NCBI RefSeq assembly: GCF_001996005.1 | Contig: NZ_MUFB01000011.1 | Coordinates: 49,835 to 109,765 of the forward strand | Direction: 5' to 3' | DNA length: 59,931 bases | DNA from: Salinivibrio siamensis | GTDB taxonomy: Bacteria > Pseudomonadota > Gammaproteobacteria > Enterobacterales > Vibrionaceae | Shown here: positions 8,304-19,317 of the stretch, in pieces | Position numbering within the stretch: the first letter of the stretch is position 1 | How the letters are laid out: each line of letters opens with the position of its first letter | The notes under the pieces: model-generated | Told to the model about the DNA's origin: nothing | The model's input: the letters and a program-made list of their open reading frames with translations, nothing else | Databases searched by the model: none | Translations under genes and position numbers: made by a program

Positions 8304-9155
8304 ATGCAGGCTCGTGCGCTTTTTGTTGCGATATTGAGTGTTTTTGGTGCCATGTGCGCCATTCAATTTGGCGCATCCTTTGCCAAACAGCTTTTCCCTC
8401 TGGTGGGCCCTATTGGGACCACTGCCCTGCGTGTCGGCTTTTCTGCCCTCATTTTGTGGCTCGTCTTTCGCCCTTGGCGTCAGTGGCCACGCGCGCGACA
8501 TTGGCGAGCGATAACGGTATATGGTGGCTGTCTTGGTGGCATGATGATGCTGCTTTATTTGTCTATCGAGACTATTCCGTTGGGGATTGCCGTCGCACTT
8601 GAGTTTACCGGTCCTTTATTGGTGGCTTTAATCTCTATTCGTCGCGCCAGAGACAGTCTTTGGATCGTGCTCGCCGTTGGCGGTGTTATTACTCTCCTCC
8701 CCGATTTGTCAGGCGTGGATGCCTTGGATCCAAAAGGGGTGGCTTACGCATTAGCGGCGGGCGGCTGCTGGGCTGGCTATATCCTATTTGGGCAAAAGGC
8801 AGGAAATTTAGCGCCAGGCGGCGGGACGGTTGCTCTGGGGATGAGCATTGCTGCCCTTTATCTCGTACCAGCGGGCTACATTGCGACTGACGGTGCGATT
8901 TTTCAATGGCAATTGATACCCTTGGGGATCGCTGTCGCCCTTGTCTCTAGTGCTATTCCTTATTCTCTGGAGATGATAGCGTTACGCAACATGCCCAAAC
9001 AAACCTTCAGTGTGATGATGAGTTTAGAGCCTGCTGTTGCCGCCATGGCTGGGCTACTCGTGCTCGATGAACAACTGGCCCTGCGTCAATGGCTCGCGAT
9101 TGGCATGGTGATCAGCGCATCACTAGGCAGCACGTTATCGGCTAAACGGCGTTAA
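8304..9155 (+). CDS. rhtA: Threonine/homoserine exporter RhtA (EamA/DMT family)
   Basis: A 283-residue inner-membrane protein with ten hydrophobic segments in two EamA halves. It matches E. coli RhtA closely as I remember it, for example SIETIPLGIAVALEFTGPLL near residue 90, PYSLEMIALRNMPKQTF near 220 and the final ASLGSTLS. RhtA exports threonine, homoserine and some other amino acids. AAAGGAGG precedes the ATG. Monocistronic between two terminators. Confidence 0.9.
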   Translation: MQARALFVAILSVFGAMCAIQFGASFAKQLFPLVGPIGTTALRVGFSALILWLVFRPWRQWPRARHWRAITVYGGCLGGMMMLLYLSIETIPLGIAVALEFTGPLLVALISIRRARDSLWIVLAVGGVITLLPDLSGVDALDPKGVAYALAAGGCWAGYILFGQKAGNLAPGGGTVALGMSIAALYLVPAGYIATDGAIFQWQLIPLGIAVALVSSAIPYSLEMIALRNMPKQTFSVMMSLEPAVAAMAGLLVLDEQLALRQWLAIGMVISASLGSTLSAKRR

Positions 9156-9169
9156 AAGACAGTCGATCG

Positions 9170-9202
9170 AAAAGAGCGCCGACCATCGGCGCTCTTTTTT
9201 GT
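9170..9202. terminator. Terminator between convergent rhtA and glpD
   Basis: Stem AAAGAGCGCCG (9171-9181) with its complement (9187-9197), five-base loop, T run on the right and A-rich start on the left, so it can work from either side. Confidence 0.85.
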
Positions 9203-9239
9203 CATCCCATCGTGTTAGCAACACGGACTCACTTGAGTG

Positions 9240-10781
9240 CTAGCTTGCCTCGCTTAATGGCAGTGCGTGTACTTTAACGCGCTGCTGCTCGATGTATTGG
9301 CTAATCGCATCAGCCTGTTCTTCAGTCAGATACAAGCCTAATTTGGTGCGACGCCATAAGGCATCTTCCGCATGCTGAACAAACTCATATTGCACCAGAT
9401 AGTTAATTTCCACCTGGTAAACCCCATCAGCAAACCGATGACCCATCTCCGCTTCACTGTGACAACCTCTCATTAGTTGATGTGTGCGGGTACCGTAGGT
9501 ATCGACAAATCGCTGCGCCGTATGATGGCTTAACCACGGATAACGTTGTTTAATCGACAGGGCGAGCTCATCCCGTGTGCAGCTGAAATCACCACCGGGA
9601 AGCGCACCGCTAGCCGTCCAAGGCTGACCCATCTTGTCAAAGAATGGCTCGAGTTTGCGCATCGCAGACTCCGCCAGCTTACGATAAGTCGTGAGCTTAC
9701 CGCCAAAGATGGAAACCAACGGCGCTTGATTGCCTTGTTGCTCCAACTCTATGGTGTAGTCGCGTGTCATCGCCTGTGGCGAGTCCGATTCATCATCACA
9801 CAATGGTCGCACGCCACTGTAGCTCCAAACGACATCCTGAGGCTGAATTTGGTGAGTAAAGTGCTGATTGACGACATCAACTAAGTAATCAATCTCAGCC
9901 TCGTCAATTTTTGCTTCTCGGGGATCGGCTTTATGCTCCACATCCGTGGTACCAATCAATGAGAACTTGTCGAGATATGGGATCACGAAGACGATACGGC
10001 CATCATTATTCTGCAGAATATACGCTTGTGGGTCTTGATGAATACGTGGCACAACAATATGAGAGCCTTTGATCATTTTGATCCCACGCGGCGATTTTTC
10101 GTGGAGACTGTCATCGTAGAATTGCTTCACCCAAGGGCCAGTCGCGTTCACCAATGCCTTGGCTTTGCGCTCAAAGCGCTCACCGGTATGTGCGTCCTCT
10201 AGCGTCACTCGCCAAATCGTGTTTTCACGCTCTGCCGCGACCACTTGGCAGTAATTGCGCACCTCTCCCCCTTTTTCACGCGTATATTGCGCATTGAGTA
10301 AGGTTAAGCGCGCATCATCCACCCAAGCATCTGAGTACTCAAACCCGACTTTCATGTCTTTGTTCATGTAGCCAGTTTTACGCAAATCAACCTTGTGGCT
10401 GCTCGGTAATGTTGAGCGCTTACCAAGGTGGTCATATAAAAATAATCCACAACGGATCATCCAGGCTGGGCGCAGATACGAGCGATGCGGCAAACGGAAA
10501 CGCATCGGAAACGCAATATGGGGCGCCTTGTTGATCAGTACCTCACGTTCGGCCAGTGCTTCCGAGACCAAACGGAACTCATAATGCTCGAGATAGCGCA
10601 ATCCACCATGAATAAGCTTCGAGCTCGCGGATGAAGTGGCCGATGCGAAATCTTTGGCATCGTACAGACCCACATTGAGTCCACGACCCGCCGCATCAGC
10701 AGCGATACCGGCACCATTAATCCCGCCCCCAACCACGAGGATGTCGAGAAGTGCGTCTTGATGAGAATTATGCGTAGTCAT
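9240..10781 (-). CDS. glpD: Aerobic glycerol-3-phosphate dehydrogenase
   Basis: A 513-residue FAD enzyme that oxidises sn-glycerol-3-phosphate to dihydroxyacetone phosphate at the inner face of the cytoplasmic membrane and feeds electrons to quinone. The N-terminal dinucleotide motif VVGGGINGAGIAADAAGRG starts near residue 16, followed by SSKLIHGGLRYLEHYEFRLV, typical of GlpD. The C-terminal third is the usual helical cap. Length equals the family norm. Operator-like GlpR sites lie just upstream, and glpK/glpF follow on the same strand, although glpD has its own promoter region. Confidence 0.96.
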   Translation of the reverse strand: MTTHNSHQDALLDILVVGGGINGAGIAADAAGRGLNVGLYDAKDFASATSSASSKLIHGGLRYLEHYEFRLVSEALAEREVLINKAPHIAFPMRFRLPHRSYLRPAWMIRCGLFLYDHLGKRSTLPSSHKVDLRKTGYMNKDMKVGFEYSDAWVDDARLTLLNAQYTREKGGEVRNYCQVVAAERENTIWRVTLEDAHTGERFERKAKALVNATGPWVKQFYDDSLHEKSPRGIKMIKGSHIVVPRIHQDPQAYILQNNDGRIVFVIPYLDKFSLIGTTDVEHKADPREAKIDEAEIDYLVDVVNQHFTHQIQPQDVVWSYSGVRPLCDDESDSPQAMTRDYTIELEQQGNQAPLVSIFGGKLTTYRKLAESAMRKLEPFFDKMGQPWTASGALPGGDFSCTRDELALSIKQRYPWLSHHTAQRFVDTYGTRTHQLMRGCHSEAEMGHRFADGVYQVEINYLVQYEFVQHAEDALWRRTKLGLYLTEEQADAISQYIEQQRVKVHALPLSEAS

Positions 10782-10803
10782 TTTTAGCCGACCTTGTTCA
10801 AAT

Positions 10804-10819
10804 ATGAGCGAACGAACAT
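10804..10819. promoter_or_regulatory. Candidate GlpR operator at glpD
   Basis: Imperfect dyad ATGAGCG-AA-CGAACAT, 23 bases upstream of the glpD start. The same layout occurs before glpF. A second partial copy with the left arm ATGTTCG starts at 10869. GlpR is a DeoR-family repressor of the glp genes; its gene is not in the window, so the assignment is by context. Confidence 0.6.
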
Positions 10820-11038
10820 TAACTGATGAGTATAACTGTATATCAACTTTCGTTTTCGGTCACTATATATGTTCGAAAAATTATTATTGACTGTGACAAG
10901 TGTAGAAGAAGTGTTAAGAAAAAGGCGTTCATGTGAACTAAAAAACCGTCTGGCGAGTAGCCCTATGCCTTTATAGGCGGAGAAAAAACGCAGTAAAAGA
11001 GAGGAACACGATCAATCGGCCGGCGACAGGGCAATATG

Positions 11039-11063
11039 AAAAAAGGCGCGAAAACGCGCCTTT
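11039..11063 (-). terminator. Rho-independent terminator after glpK
   Basis: On the minus strand: stem AAAGGCGCG, loop TTTT, stem CGCGCCTTT, continuing into a T run (complement of 11039-11050). Confidence 0.88.
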
Positions 11064-11086
11064 CATTATAAAGAGTGATATCAGGC

Positions 11087-12670
<1,584 letters not shown>

Positions 12671-12739
12671 TCATTGCACATTGCTCAATGTCGCGCATTG
12701 CTTTATTTCATGCTGAGCGCCATTGGACACAGTGCTAGG

Positions 12740-13603
12740 TTAGGCGTTGACTTCTCGCGTCTCCGTTTCAGCCAGCTCATCGTCGTCACATTGGTTAGGG
12801 ATCGTACAGCCATGTCCTGCTTGGGGCAGATATGGGGCAATCGCTTTCGGATACAGCCAACCGCCAAAGCAGGCACCCAAAATAGGGGCAACAATAGGGA
12901 CAATGAAGTACGGGATATCACGCGCGCCCGTCAGGGCATAGTCCCATCCAGCGAGGTAAGCAAACAGCTTCGGACCAAAGTCACGCGCTGGATTCATCGC
13001 AAACCCGGTCAATGGACCCAAAGAGCCACCAATGACGGCAATAAGAATACCGATTAGCAGCGGATTCATTGGACCACGAGCCGCACCATTGTTTTCATCA
13101 CCCAGTGCGAGAATACCGAACATCAGTACCGCAGTGATCACAAACTCTACCGCCATGGCGCCCGTAAATGACAAGGCAGGATGCGCATAGGTCGAGAAGA
13201 TCCCCGCCGTCGACAAGGCCTCAGGGCTACTGCGCACCATGTTGTTTGCCAGCTCAAACTCGACAAAAAGGTTACTATAAAGGCTATAGACGAGCGCAGC
13301 CGAGGCAAACGCGCCAAGCATTTGTGAAATGATGTATGGAACAACTTTACTCTTATCAAAGCCGTGGAACGCGGCGAGTGCAATGGTGACCGCGGGGTTA
13401 ATGTGCGCGCCGGACACCCCTGCGGTACAGTAAATGGCGATGGCGACACCAAAGCCCCATACAATACTGATTTCCCACTGACCAAAGTCAGCGCCGGTGA
13501 GCACTAAAGCGGCCACGCAGCCCACACCAAAAAAAATGAGTAAGCCCGTGCCGATAAACTCGGACACGCACTCTCCTAATAGAGTCGACGATGCCTTTTT
13601 CAT
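12740..13603 (-). CDS. glpF: Glycerol facilitator (aquaglyceroporin)
   Basis: A 287-residue MIP-family channel for passive glycerol entry. Both NPA half-helix motifs are visible: SGAHINPAVTIALA near residue 65 and GFAMNPARDFGPKLF near 200, the latter with the Arg of the selectivity filter and the Asp after it that marks glycerol-conducting members. Six membrane segments. The first gene of a glpF-glpK unit, with AAGGA before the ATG and an operator-like dyad about 95 bases upstream. Confidence 0.96.
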   Translation of the reverse strand: MKKASSTLLGECVSEFIGTGLLIFFGVGCVAALVLTGADFGQWEISIVWGFGVAIAIYCTAGVSGAHINPAVTIALAAFHGFDKSKVVPYIISQMLGAFASAALVYSLYSNLFVEFELANNMVRSSPEALSTAGIFSTYAHPALSFTGAMAVEFVITAVLMFGILALGDENNGAARGPMNPLLIGILIAVIGGSLGPLTGFAMNPARDFGPKLFAYLAGWDYALTGARDIPYFIVPIVAPILGACFGGWLYPKAIAPYLPQAGHGCTIPNQCDDDELAETETREVNA

Positions 13604-13699
13604 ATGATTATCCTTGTCACTGTTAGTAGGGTTACACGTTCAAAACCACACTATCATTTTGCATAATCACAGCATCTCGAAAACAAACTCACAACAAAA

Positions 13700-13715
13700 A
13701 TGAGCGTTCGAGCAT
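13700..13715. promoter_or_regulatory. Candidate GlpR operator at glpF
   Basis: Imperfect dyad ATGAGCG-TT-CGAGCAT. It shares the arm ATGAGCG, the two-base spacer and the CGARCAT right arm with the site before glpD. Confidence 0.6.
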
Positions 13716-13884
13716 AATTTTATGTCTCAATACTGACATTTTTGTTAACCACATCATCATTTGAGCAAGTTCGCGCACAAAGTGAACAAGTGGAGCTTGG
13801 GCAGCTTGGAAGGCAGGCGGCGCGTCGCTCGCCCCGCCTGTTGCGGCATTAGCCGGCTGGAGAGAATGTTTGCTATTTGTTAAT

Positions 13885-14583
13885 TCATGGTTGCTTAGCG
13901 ATACCGATGGTATCTAGATCAATCCCCTGCTCTTTCGCAAGCGATTCGAGTACGGGAAGTAAAGGACCCAATTGCTCATTGAGCGTCTCGCGCACCGTGT
14001 CGACCATGACTTGCGTCTGGCGCTCGATTTCGAGATTCACTTGATCCCCTTCCACCTTTCGCTCGAACGTTGTCATTCGACGTGTTTCAGGAATAAGCCA
14101 AACGTCAAACCAGCCTTGGTCTTTGTTCGCCTCTGCGATGGTCAAACTCGCACCATTGATGGCAATATAGCCTTTGGAAAAAACATAGCGCATCCATTCA
14201 GGCTGTACCGAAAAGCGCAAACGATAATTTTCTTCTTGTACCAGCACATCGGATAAGGTCGCACGGCAATCCACGTGTCCAGATAACGGATGTCCACCAA
14301 TTTCAGCGCCATCTTTCGCGGCACGTTCAGCATTCACCGCATCCCCAGCTTTGATGCTTTTTAGTGTCGTAATCGCGAGACTTTGTACCATCACATCGAA
14401 GCGAACCAGCGTTTGTTCAAGCTGCTCAGTCACTGTCAAGCACACACCATCGATGGCGACACTGGCTCCTACCGCTAACCCCTCACAAAAACCATCCGGG
14501 AAACGAATATCGAATGTTCGAATACCTTGATGATCGCGGCAAACTTCAATATGTGCCACCGCTTGAATAATTCCGGTAAACAT
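13885..14583 (-). CDS. ribE: Riboflavin synthase, alpha subunit
   Basis: A 232-residue enzyme that dismutates two 6,7-dimethyl-8-ribityllumazines to riboflavin. Two lumazine-binding repeats are evident: MFTGIIQAVAHIEV... with GASVAIDGVCLTV in the first half, and SGHVDCRATL...GYIAINGASLTIAE in the second. I start at MFTGII (14583), the conserved N-terminus; the ATG two codons upstream sits directly on the ribosome-binding site. It is alone, without other rib genes, and no FMN riboswitch is seen. Its promoter region is shared with a divergent iron-regulated receptor gene. Confidence 0.93.
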   Translation of the reverse strand: MFTGIIQAVAHIEVCRDHQGIRTFDIRFPDGFCEGLAVGASVAIDGVCLTVTEQLEQTLVRFDVMVQSLAITTLKSIKAGDAVNAERAAKDGAEIGGHPLSGHVDCRATLSDVLVQEENYRLRFSVQPEWMRYVFSKGYIAINGASLTIAEANKDQGWFDVWLIPETRRMTTFERKVEGDQVNLEIERQTQVMVDTVRETLNEQLGPLLPVLESLAKEQGIDLDTIGIAKQP

Positions 14584-14650
14584 GGGCATATCCTATTGAG
14601 CATTTCCCAGTATCATACTGCTTGGCAACAAAAATGACCAATGCATAACT

Positions 14651-14669
14651 GATAATCAATCTCATTAAC
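14651..14669. promoter_or_regulatory. Fur box in the ribE / TonB-receptor intergenic region
   Basis: GATAATCAATCTCATTAAC matches 14 of 19 positions of the Fur consensus GATAATGATAATCATTATC. It ends one base before the -35 hexamer of the receptor gene. Confidence 0.75.
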
Positions 14670-14670
14670 A

Positions 14671-14699
14671 TTGCTAGTTACCCAGAGCTGGCGTATAGT
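14671..14699 (+). promoter_or_regulatory. Sigma-70 promoter of the TonB-dependent receptor gene
   Basis: TTGCTA (14671-14676), a 17-base spacer and TATAGT (14694-14699), 35 bases before the start codon. The Fur box is immediately upstream, which fits iron repression. Confidence 0.65.
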
Positions 14700-14733
14700 G
14701 CGCGCTTTTATATGTCAGTGAAGTAGTATCAAT

Positions 14734-16908
14734 ATGCCATATCGCTCTCTACGTTTTTCCATTTTGGCAGCCTTTGCCGTTAGTGCCCAAACCGCCAGTG
14801 CGACCACAAACTCCTCTTCTAGCCGCATTGAAACTATAGAGATACAAGGTGAGCAATTAAACCACCCTATCACCCTCACCTCACCCGGAAAGTCGACGTT
14901 AGAGCTAGACGATATCCAACGTGAACAGGCGCATAATATCGGAGAATTGGTAATGAAGATGCCTGGCGTCTCACTCGACGCTGGCGCACGTCCAGGCAGT
15001 GAACGTATCAATGTGTGGGGCTTTTCGCATCCCTCGGCACTGTCTGTTCGGGTCGATGGTGCCCCCGTCGGCTTTCAACAGTATCGCTATGGTAGCTTTT
15101 TCATCGATCCTCAGTTACTACGATCCGTGCGCGTGGTAAGAGGCGATCATAATGTGCGTGCCAGTGTGGGGGCTTTTGGTGGCAGCTTTATCATGGAAAC
15201 CAAAGAAGCGGCTGACTTTCTTGACCCTGATTCGTCGATTGGCGCGATGGCTCAAGCCGGCTTCAACAGTGTGAACCAACAATGGAAGCGCAGTGTGACC
15301 ACTTATGGTGCTTCTGACGCTGGTTGGTCAGTGCTGTTGCACGGCTCTCGACGTGATGCCGATGATATCGAACTGGGCAACGGTGATGTCTTTACGTTCT
15401 CTGGCTACCGTCAACACAGTTTGCTGGGTAAGATTCGCTACCAGTCAAACGCGCACAATATGATGCTCAGCCACACCCGCTATGACGACCAAGGGAGAAA
15501 GCCGTGGGCGAATCGTCGCGGCACCATGCCTTCAATTAGTGATTACAAAATCAATAAATATGGTAGCTACGAAGCCGCATTATTCGCCACCTCAGTAGAT
15601 AATCACTATCGCGAATATACCAGTACGTTGAATTATCACTATCAACCGTTTAACGACAATATCGACACCCGTGTCGTGATCGCGCATTCACAAAACCATC
15701 GCTATTGGGAGCGCCCAGATAGTACCTATCAGTCTTACATCACATCAGGCCAATACGGCCACCAAGTCTGGTTGTCCTATGAGCGTTGGTTTGCCGAGAT
15801 CACCAATACCAGTTACCTCGGTGATCACGAAGTCATGATCGGGGCCCAGTATCAAGATCAAGACCGAGACTCACACGTCTACAACCATACGTATCGTAAA
15901 AAGCCATCGAAAAACAACGGCTACTACACACCCAACTTTGAACCATCGGGCGCGCAACAAACAGCCAGTGTGTTTGTACAAGATAAGTACTTTATTCCCC
16001 CAGATCTCGAACTCACCGCCTCACTTCGCTATAGCCATATTCGATCACAAGGTGTGCCAAACCCAGCGCCTGATTACAACGATCCATCAGTCGGCCATGA
16101 TTACAGCGCTATCAGCCACCAAGGCTGGGAGCCCCGTGTTGCATTGACTTATGATGTCAGTGCATCAACACAGCTTAAAGCGGCTTATGCCTATGGAATG
16201 AAAGCGCCAACCATTGACGAGTTATATACGGTGCAATATGCCAAGGCCTCAAAACGGGCATCTTCAAGTCGCGACCTTTCCGTCACTCGTATCAATGCGT
16301 ATCTGTTGGGCTTGTCTGATAAACGTCAAAATGTGTTAACTGCAGGCGATCATCTCGCCTCCGAAGTCACACTATTCTGGAATGATATTATTCATGATGT
16401 TGCCCAGCGCCGAGGTGTCAATGCGACCAAGCAAAAAGAGGGCTATTACACCAACTTGGACGGGCGCTATACCTACGGTTTCGACGCACAACTGCAATAT
16501 CGTCTCGGCAAGTGGTCTGCCGATGCGTCTGTCTCTATGGTGCGAGGTAAACACAAAGGTTCGTTGCGCGATAGCACTGGCGACGACGAATACTGGTATG
16601 AAAACCCACCACTCAATGCCATGTTAGGAATTGGGCACCAATTAACGGATACCATCCAAATCGGGTGGCAAGGACAATACTGGGACGAACAGGACCGCGT
16701 TCCTAACGAGCCTTCTTTACACACAGCCAACGTAGCCAGTGACGCCTACTTTTTCCAAAACCTGTATGGAGAATGGAAACCCAGCGATGATTTCGTGCTT
16801 CACGCAACCATCGTCAATCTTACCGATCAGTATTACACGCCTTATCTGTCTGCCGGTGTGCCAGCCGCTGGCCGAGATATCCGCATTAATGCCACGATGC
16901 GTTTTTAA
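14734..16908 (+). CDS. TonB-dependent outer-membrane receptor, heme/hemoprotein-receptor type
   Basis: 724 residues. A signal peptide (1-24, ending SASA), a TonB-box-like stretch IETIEIQG near residue 33, a plug domain to about 160 (IGELVMKMPGVSLDAG, VRVDGAPVGFQQYRYG, SVRVVRGDHNVRASVGAFGG), and a beta-barrel ending with the C-terminal aromatic ...INATMRF. The plug wording (FIDPQLLRSVRVVRG, GAFGG) and the FRAP-like YGMKAPTIDELY in the barrel resemble receptors for heme or host iron proteins. Ligand identity is inference. A Fur box and promoter precede it. No tonB, exbBD or heme-transport genes are adjacent. Confidence 0.85.
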   Translation: MPYRSLRFSILAAFAVSAQTASATTNSSSSRIETIEIQGEQLNHPITLTSPGKSTLELDDIQREQAHNIGELVMKMPGVSLDAGARPGSERINVWGFSHPSALSVRVDGAPVGFQQYRYGSFFIDPQLLRSVRVVRGDHNVRASVGAFGGSFIMETKEAADFLDPDSSIGAMAQAGFNSVNQQWKRSVTTYGASDAGWSVLLHGSRRDADDIELGNGDVFTFSGYRQHSLLGKIRYQSNAHNMMLSHTRYDDQGRKPWANRRGTMPSISDYKINKYGSYEAALFATSVDNHYREYTSTLNYHYQPFNDNIDTRVVIAHSQNHRYWERPDSTYQSYITSGQYGHQVWLSYERWFAEITNTSYLGDHEVMIGAQYQDQDRDSHVYNHTYRKKPSKNNGYYTPNFEPSGAQQTASVFVQDKYFIPPDLELTASLRYSHIRSQGVPNPAPDYNDPSVGHDYSAISHQGWEPRVALTYDVSASTQLKAAYAYGMKAPTIDELYTVQYAKASKRASSSRDLSVTRINAYLLGLSDKRQNVLTAGDHLASEVTLFWNDIIHDVAQRRGVNATKQKEGYYTNLDGRYTYGFDAQLQYRLGKWSADASVSMVRGKHKGSLRDSTGDDEYWYENPPLNAMLGIGHQLTDTIQIGWQGQYWDEQDRVPNEPSLHTANVASDAYFFQNLYGEWKPSDDFVLHATIVNLTDQYYTPYLSAGVPAAGRDIRINATMRF

Positions 16909-16978
16909 CCAATCGGGAGAAGCCCAACTCGCAAAGCCGGACACACGTTCGGCTTTGTCCGTTCATGCTGGCACAATT

Positions 16979-16998
16979 ACCCTTAAATATTTAAGGGT
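16979..16998 (+). terminator. AT-rich perfect palindrome, possible terminator
   Basis: A 20-bp perfect palindrome with core CCCTTAAATATTTAAGGG (16980-16997), followed by TTTATTTTT. It could end the receptor transcript; a weaker GC hairpin AAAGCCG/CGGCTTT is at 16933-16956. It could equally be a protein-binding site upstream of ldhA. Confidence 0.5.
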
Positions 16999-17068
16999 TT
17001 ATTTTTGATGGAAATCACGTTATTGATACACATCACATTTCCTCCTCGACAGCTTCGGAGGCTAGTTA

Positions 17069-18082
17069 ATGACGACCATTGCCGTATTTAGCGCCAAATC
17101 TTATGACAAGGCCGCCTTCTCCCATGTGAATGCTGCGTTTGATTATACGTTTGAGTTCCATGATTTCTTACTCACTGAAAAAACCGCCAAAATGGCGCAA
17201 GGTGCGCAAGCCATTTGTGCTTTCGTGAACGACGACCTTTCTCGACCTGTTTTAGAAATTCTGGCAGATTCAGGGGTTTATTTAGTTGCATTACGTTGCG
17301 CGGGGTACGATCGTGTCGATTTGGATGCTGCCAAGTCGTTGGGCATCACCGTGGTCCGTGTCCCCGCTTACTCGCCTGAGTCGGTCGCCGAGCATACGGT
17401 TGGCATGATGATGTGCCTCAACCGCCGTTTTCATAAAGCATACCAACGCACCCGAGACGCTAACTTTGAGCTGGATGGTTTAGTTGGGTTTAATTTCCAT
17501 GGTAAGACAGCTGGGATCATCGGCACGGGCAAAATCGGTATTGCTACCATGCGCATTCTTAATGGGCTAGGCATGCGTATTCTCTGCCACGACCCCTATG
17601 AAAACCCCGAAGCCATTGCGCTTGGTGCTGAGTATGTCTCGAAAGAAACGCTGTATGCCCAAAGCGACATTGTTTCCCTGCATTGCCCAATGTCTCAAGA
17701 TAACTATCACTTGCTTAGCGCCGACGCCTTTGCGCAAATGAAAGATGGCGTGATGATAATCAATACCAGCCGAGGCGAGCTACTCGACTCGGTTGCCGCC
17801 ATTGAGGCACTTAAACAGGGGCGCATCGGATCGTTGGGACTCGATGTTTACGATAATGAGCGTGAACTGTTTTTCCAAGATAAATCGAATGATGTGATTG
17901 TCGATGATGTGTTCCGTCGCCTTTCAGCCTGTCACAACGTGCTGATCACCGGCCACCAAGCGTTCTTGACCAAAGAAGCACTGCACAATATCGCCGAGAC
18001 GACTTTAACCAATATTCAAACCGTTCTGGGCGGGCAAACCTGTCAAAACCAGATCGCTGAAGTCGAAGATCGCAGCGATTAA
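17069..18082 (+). CDS. ldhA: Fermentative D-lactate dehydrogenase (NAD-dependent)
   Basis: A 337-residue cytoplasmic enzyme of the D-2-hydroxyacid dehydrogenase family that reduces pyruvate to D-lactate with NADH. Visible are the Rossmann motif GIIGTGKIGIATMRIL (near residue 148), NTSRGELLD with the substrate Arg near 230, the catalytic Glu region DVYDNERELFF and the catalytic His in ITGHQAFLT near 295. The wording follows E. coli LdhA closely. AGGAGG-like CGGAGG precedes the ATG. A bidirectional terminator follows. Confidence 0.94.
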   Translation: MTTIAVFSAKSYDKAAFSHVNAAFDYTFEFHDFLLTEKTAKMAQGAQAICAFVNDDLSRPVLEILADSGVYLVALRCAGYDRVDLDAAKSLGITVVRVPAYSPESVAEHTVGMMMCLNRRFHKAYQRTRDANFELDGLVGFNFHGKTAGIIGTGKIGIATMRILNGLGMRILCHDPYENPEAIALGAEYVSKETLYAQSDIVSLHCPMSQDNYHLLSADAFAQMKDGVMIINTSRGELLDSVAAIEALKQGRIGSLGLDVYDNERELFFQDKSNDVIVDDVFRRLSACHNVLITGHQAFLTKEALHNIAETTLTNIQTVLGGQTCQNQIAEVEDRSD

Positions 18083-18111
18083 CCTCGCGTGTTTCACGGA
18101 TTCACCCATAT

Positions 18112-18139
18112 AACAGGCCTGGATATTCAGGCCTGTTTC
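18112..18139. terminator. Bidirectional terminator between ldhA and yiaY
   Basis: Stem AACAGGCCTG (18112-18121) with its complement (18128-18137), loop GATATT, between convergent genes. Confidence 0.8.
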
Positions 18140-18168
18140 CGCTCAATGATCACGGGATAACGTCAGTG

Positions 18169-19317
18169 CTACATGGCTTCCATAAAAATCTTGGCGATTT
18201 CGTCGTGTGTTGCTTGTTTCGGGTTAGTGAAGCCACACGCATCTTTCAACGCATTTTCAGTCAGCACATCAATATCTTCTTGTTTGGCACCTAATTCATT
18301 CAAGCCAGCTGGAATTCCTACGTCCGTTGAAAGCGACTGAATGGCTTGGATGGCGGCTTTCGCCCCCTCATCGGCCGTCATATTCTCCGTATCCACGCCC
18401 ATTGCGGTGGCAACATCACGCAAACGCGCGGCGCAAACCTGCGCGTTATAGCGCTGAACATGAGGCAACAATACGGCATTGCACACGCCATGCGGCAAGT
18501 CATAAAAGCCACCAAGCTGGTGAGCCATCGCGTGAACATAACCCAGTGACGCATTATTAAATGCCATGCCCGCCATAAACTGGGCGTAGGCCATTTGCTC
18601 GCGCGCGTCGATGTTTTGTCCATCCGCCACAGCGGTGCGAAGATTCTCTTGGATTAACGTCATCGCTTTTAACGCCACTGCATCGGTAATGGGTGTCGCG
18701 GCGGTAGACACATAGGCTTCAATCGCGTGAGTGAGCGCATCCATACCTGTGGCCGCCGTTAATGAGGCGGGTTTAGCCAACATTAACTCAGGGTCGTTGA
18801 CCGAAATGATAGGGGTGGTGTGCTTATCCACAATCGCCATTTTGATATGACGCGCTTCATCGGTGATGATACAAAAACGTGTCATTTCCGATGCCGTTCC
18901 TGCCGTTGTATTAATCGCGATAAGCGGCAACTGCGGTTTGGCAGATTGATCAACCCCCTCATAGTCGCCTATTTGCCCGCCATTAGTCGCCACCAGGGCA
19001 ATCCCTTTAGCGCAATCGTGTGGTGAGCCACCACCGAGTGAAATCACGCAATCACACTGGCTCTCTTGCAACAAGGCCAGACCTTGCGCCACGTTATCAG
19101 TCGTCGGGTTCGGCTGTGTGCCATCATAGACCACACAATCGACCTGCCGGCTATCAAGCAGTGTGGCTATTTGTTTTACCACACCAATTTGACTCAATAC
19201 CTTATCTGTCACGATCAGGGCTTTTTTGAATCCGTGTGACTGAATCGCGTCTGCCGCTTCTGCAAGGCACCCTGCCCCCATAAGGTTAACGGCTGGGATA
19301 AAGAAAGTGCTCGACAT
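18169..19317 (-). CDS. yiaY: Iron-containing alcohol dehydrogenase, YiaY type
   Basis: A 382-residue group III (Fe-dependent) alcohol dehydrogenase. It aligns closely with E. coli YiaY over its length, for example [36 protein letters not shown] (NAD-binding), [29 protein letters not shown] and the metal-binding [20 protein letters not shown]. The likely role is interconversion of short alcohols and aldehydes with NAD(H) in fermentation. Start at ATG 19317 follows AAAGGAG by about ten bases; the longer frame from 19356 runs across that site. Placed back to back with ldhA, another fermentative enzyme. Confidence 0.92.
   Translation of the reverse strand: MSSTFFIPAVNLMGAGCLAEAADAIQSHGFKKALIVTDKVLSQIGVVKQIATLLDSRQVDCVVYDGTQPNPTTDNVAQGLALLQESQCDCVISLGGGSPHDCAKGIALVATNGGQIGDYEGVDQSAKPQLPLIAINTTAGTASEMTRFCIITDEARHIKMAIVDKHTTPIISVNDPELMLAKPASLTAATGMDALTHAIEAYVSTAATPITDAVALKAMTLIQENLRTAVADGQNIDAREQMAYAQFMAGMAFNNASLGYVHAMAHQLGGFYDLPHGVCNAVLLPHVQRYNAQVCAARLRDVATAMGVDTENMTADEGAKAAIQAIQSLSTDVGIPAGLNELGAKQEDIDVLTENALKDACGFTNPKQATHDEIAKIFMEAM

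Larger units (their letters stand above)
10782..11086. other. Intergenic region upstream of glpD
   Basis: 305 bases without a supported gene. It holds the glpD operator candidates, a 12-bp palindrome GTTCATGTGAAC (10927-10938), a short hairpin CCTAT/ATAGG near 10972, and the glpK terminator at its right end. Confidence 0.5.

Noticed and set aside
10880-10915. CRP site upstream of glpD (TGTGAC...)
   Set aside because: Only one half site; the other half does not match the CRP consensus.
13814-13840. Stem CAGGCGG/CCGCCTG downstream of ribE
   Set aside because: Large 13-base loop and no T tract; not convincing as a terminator.
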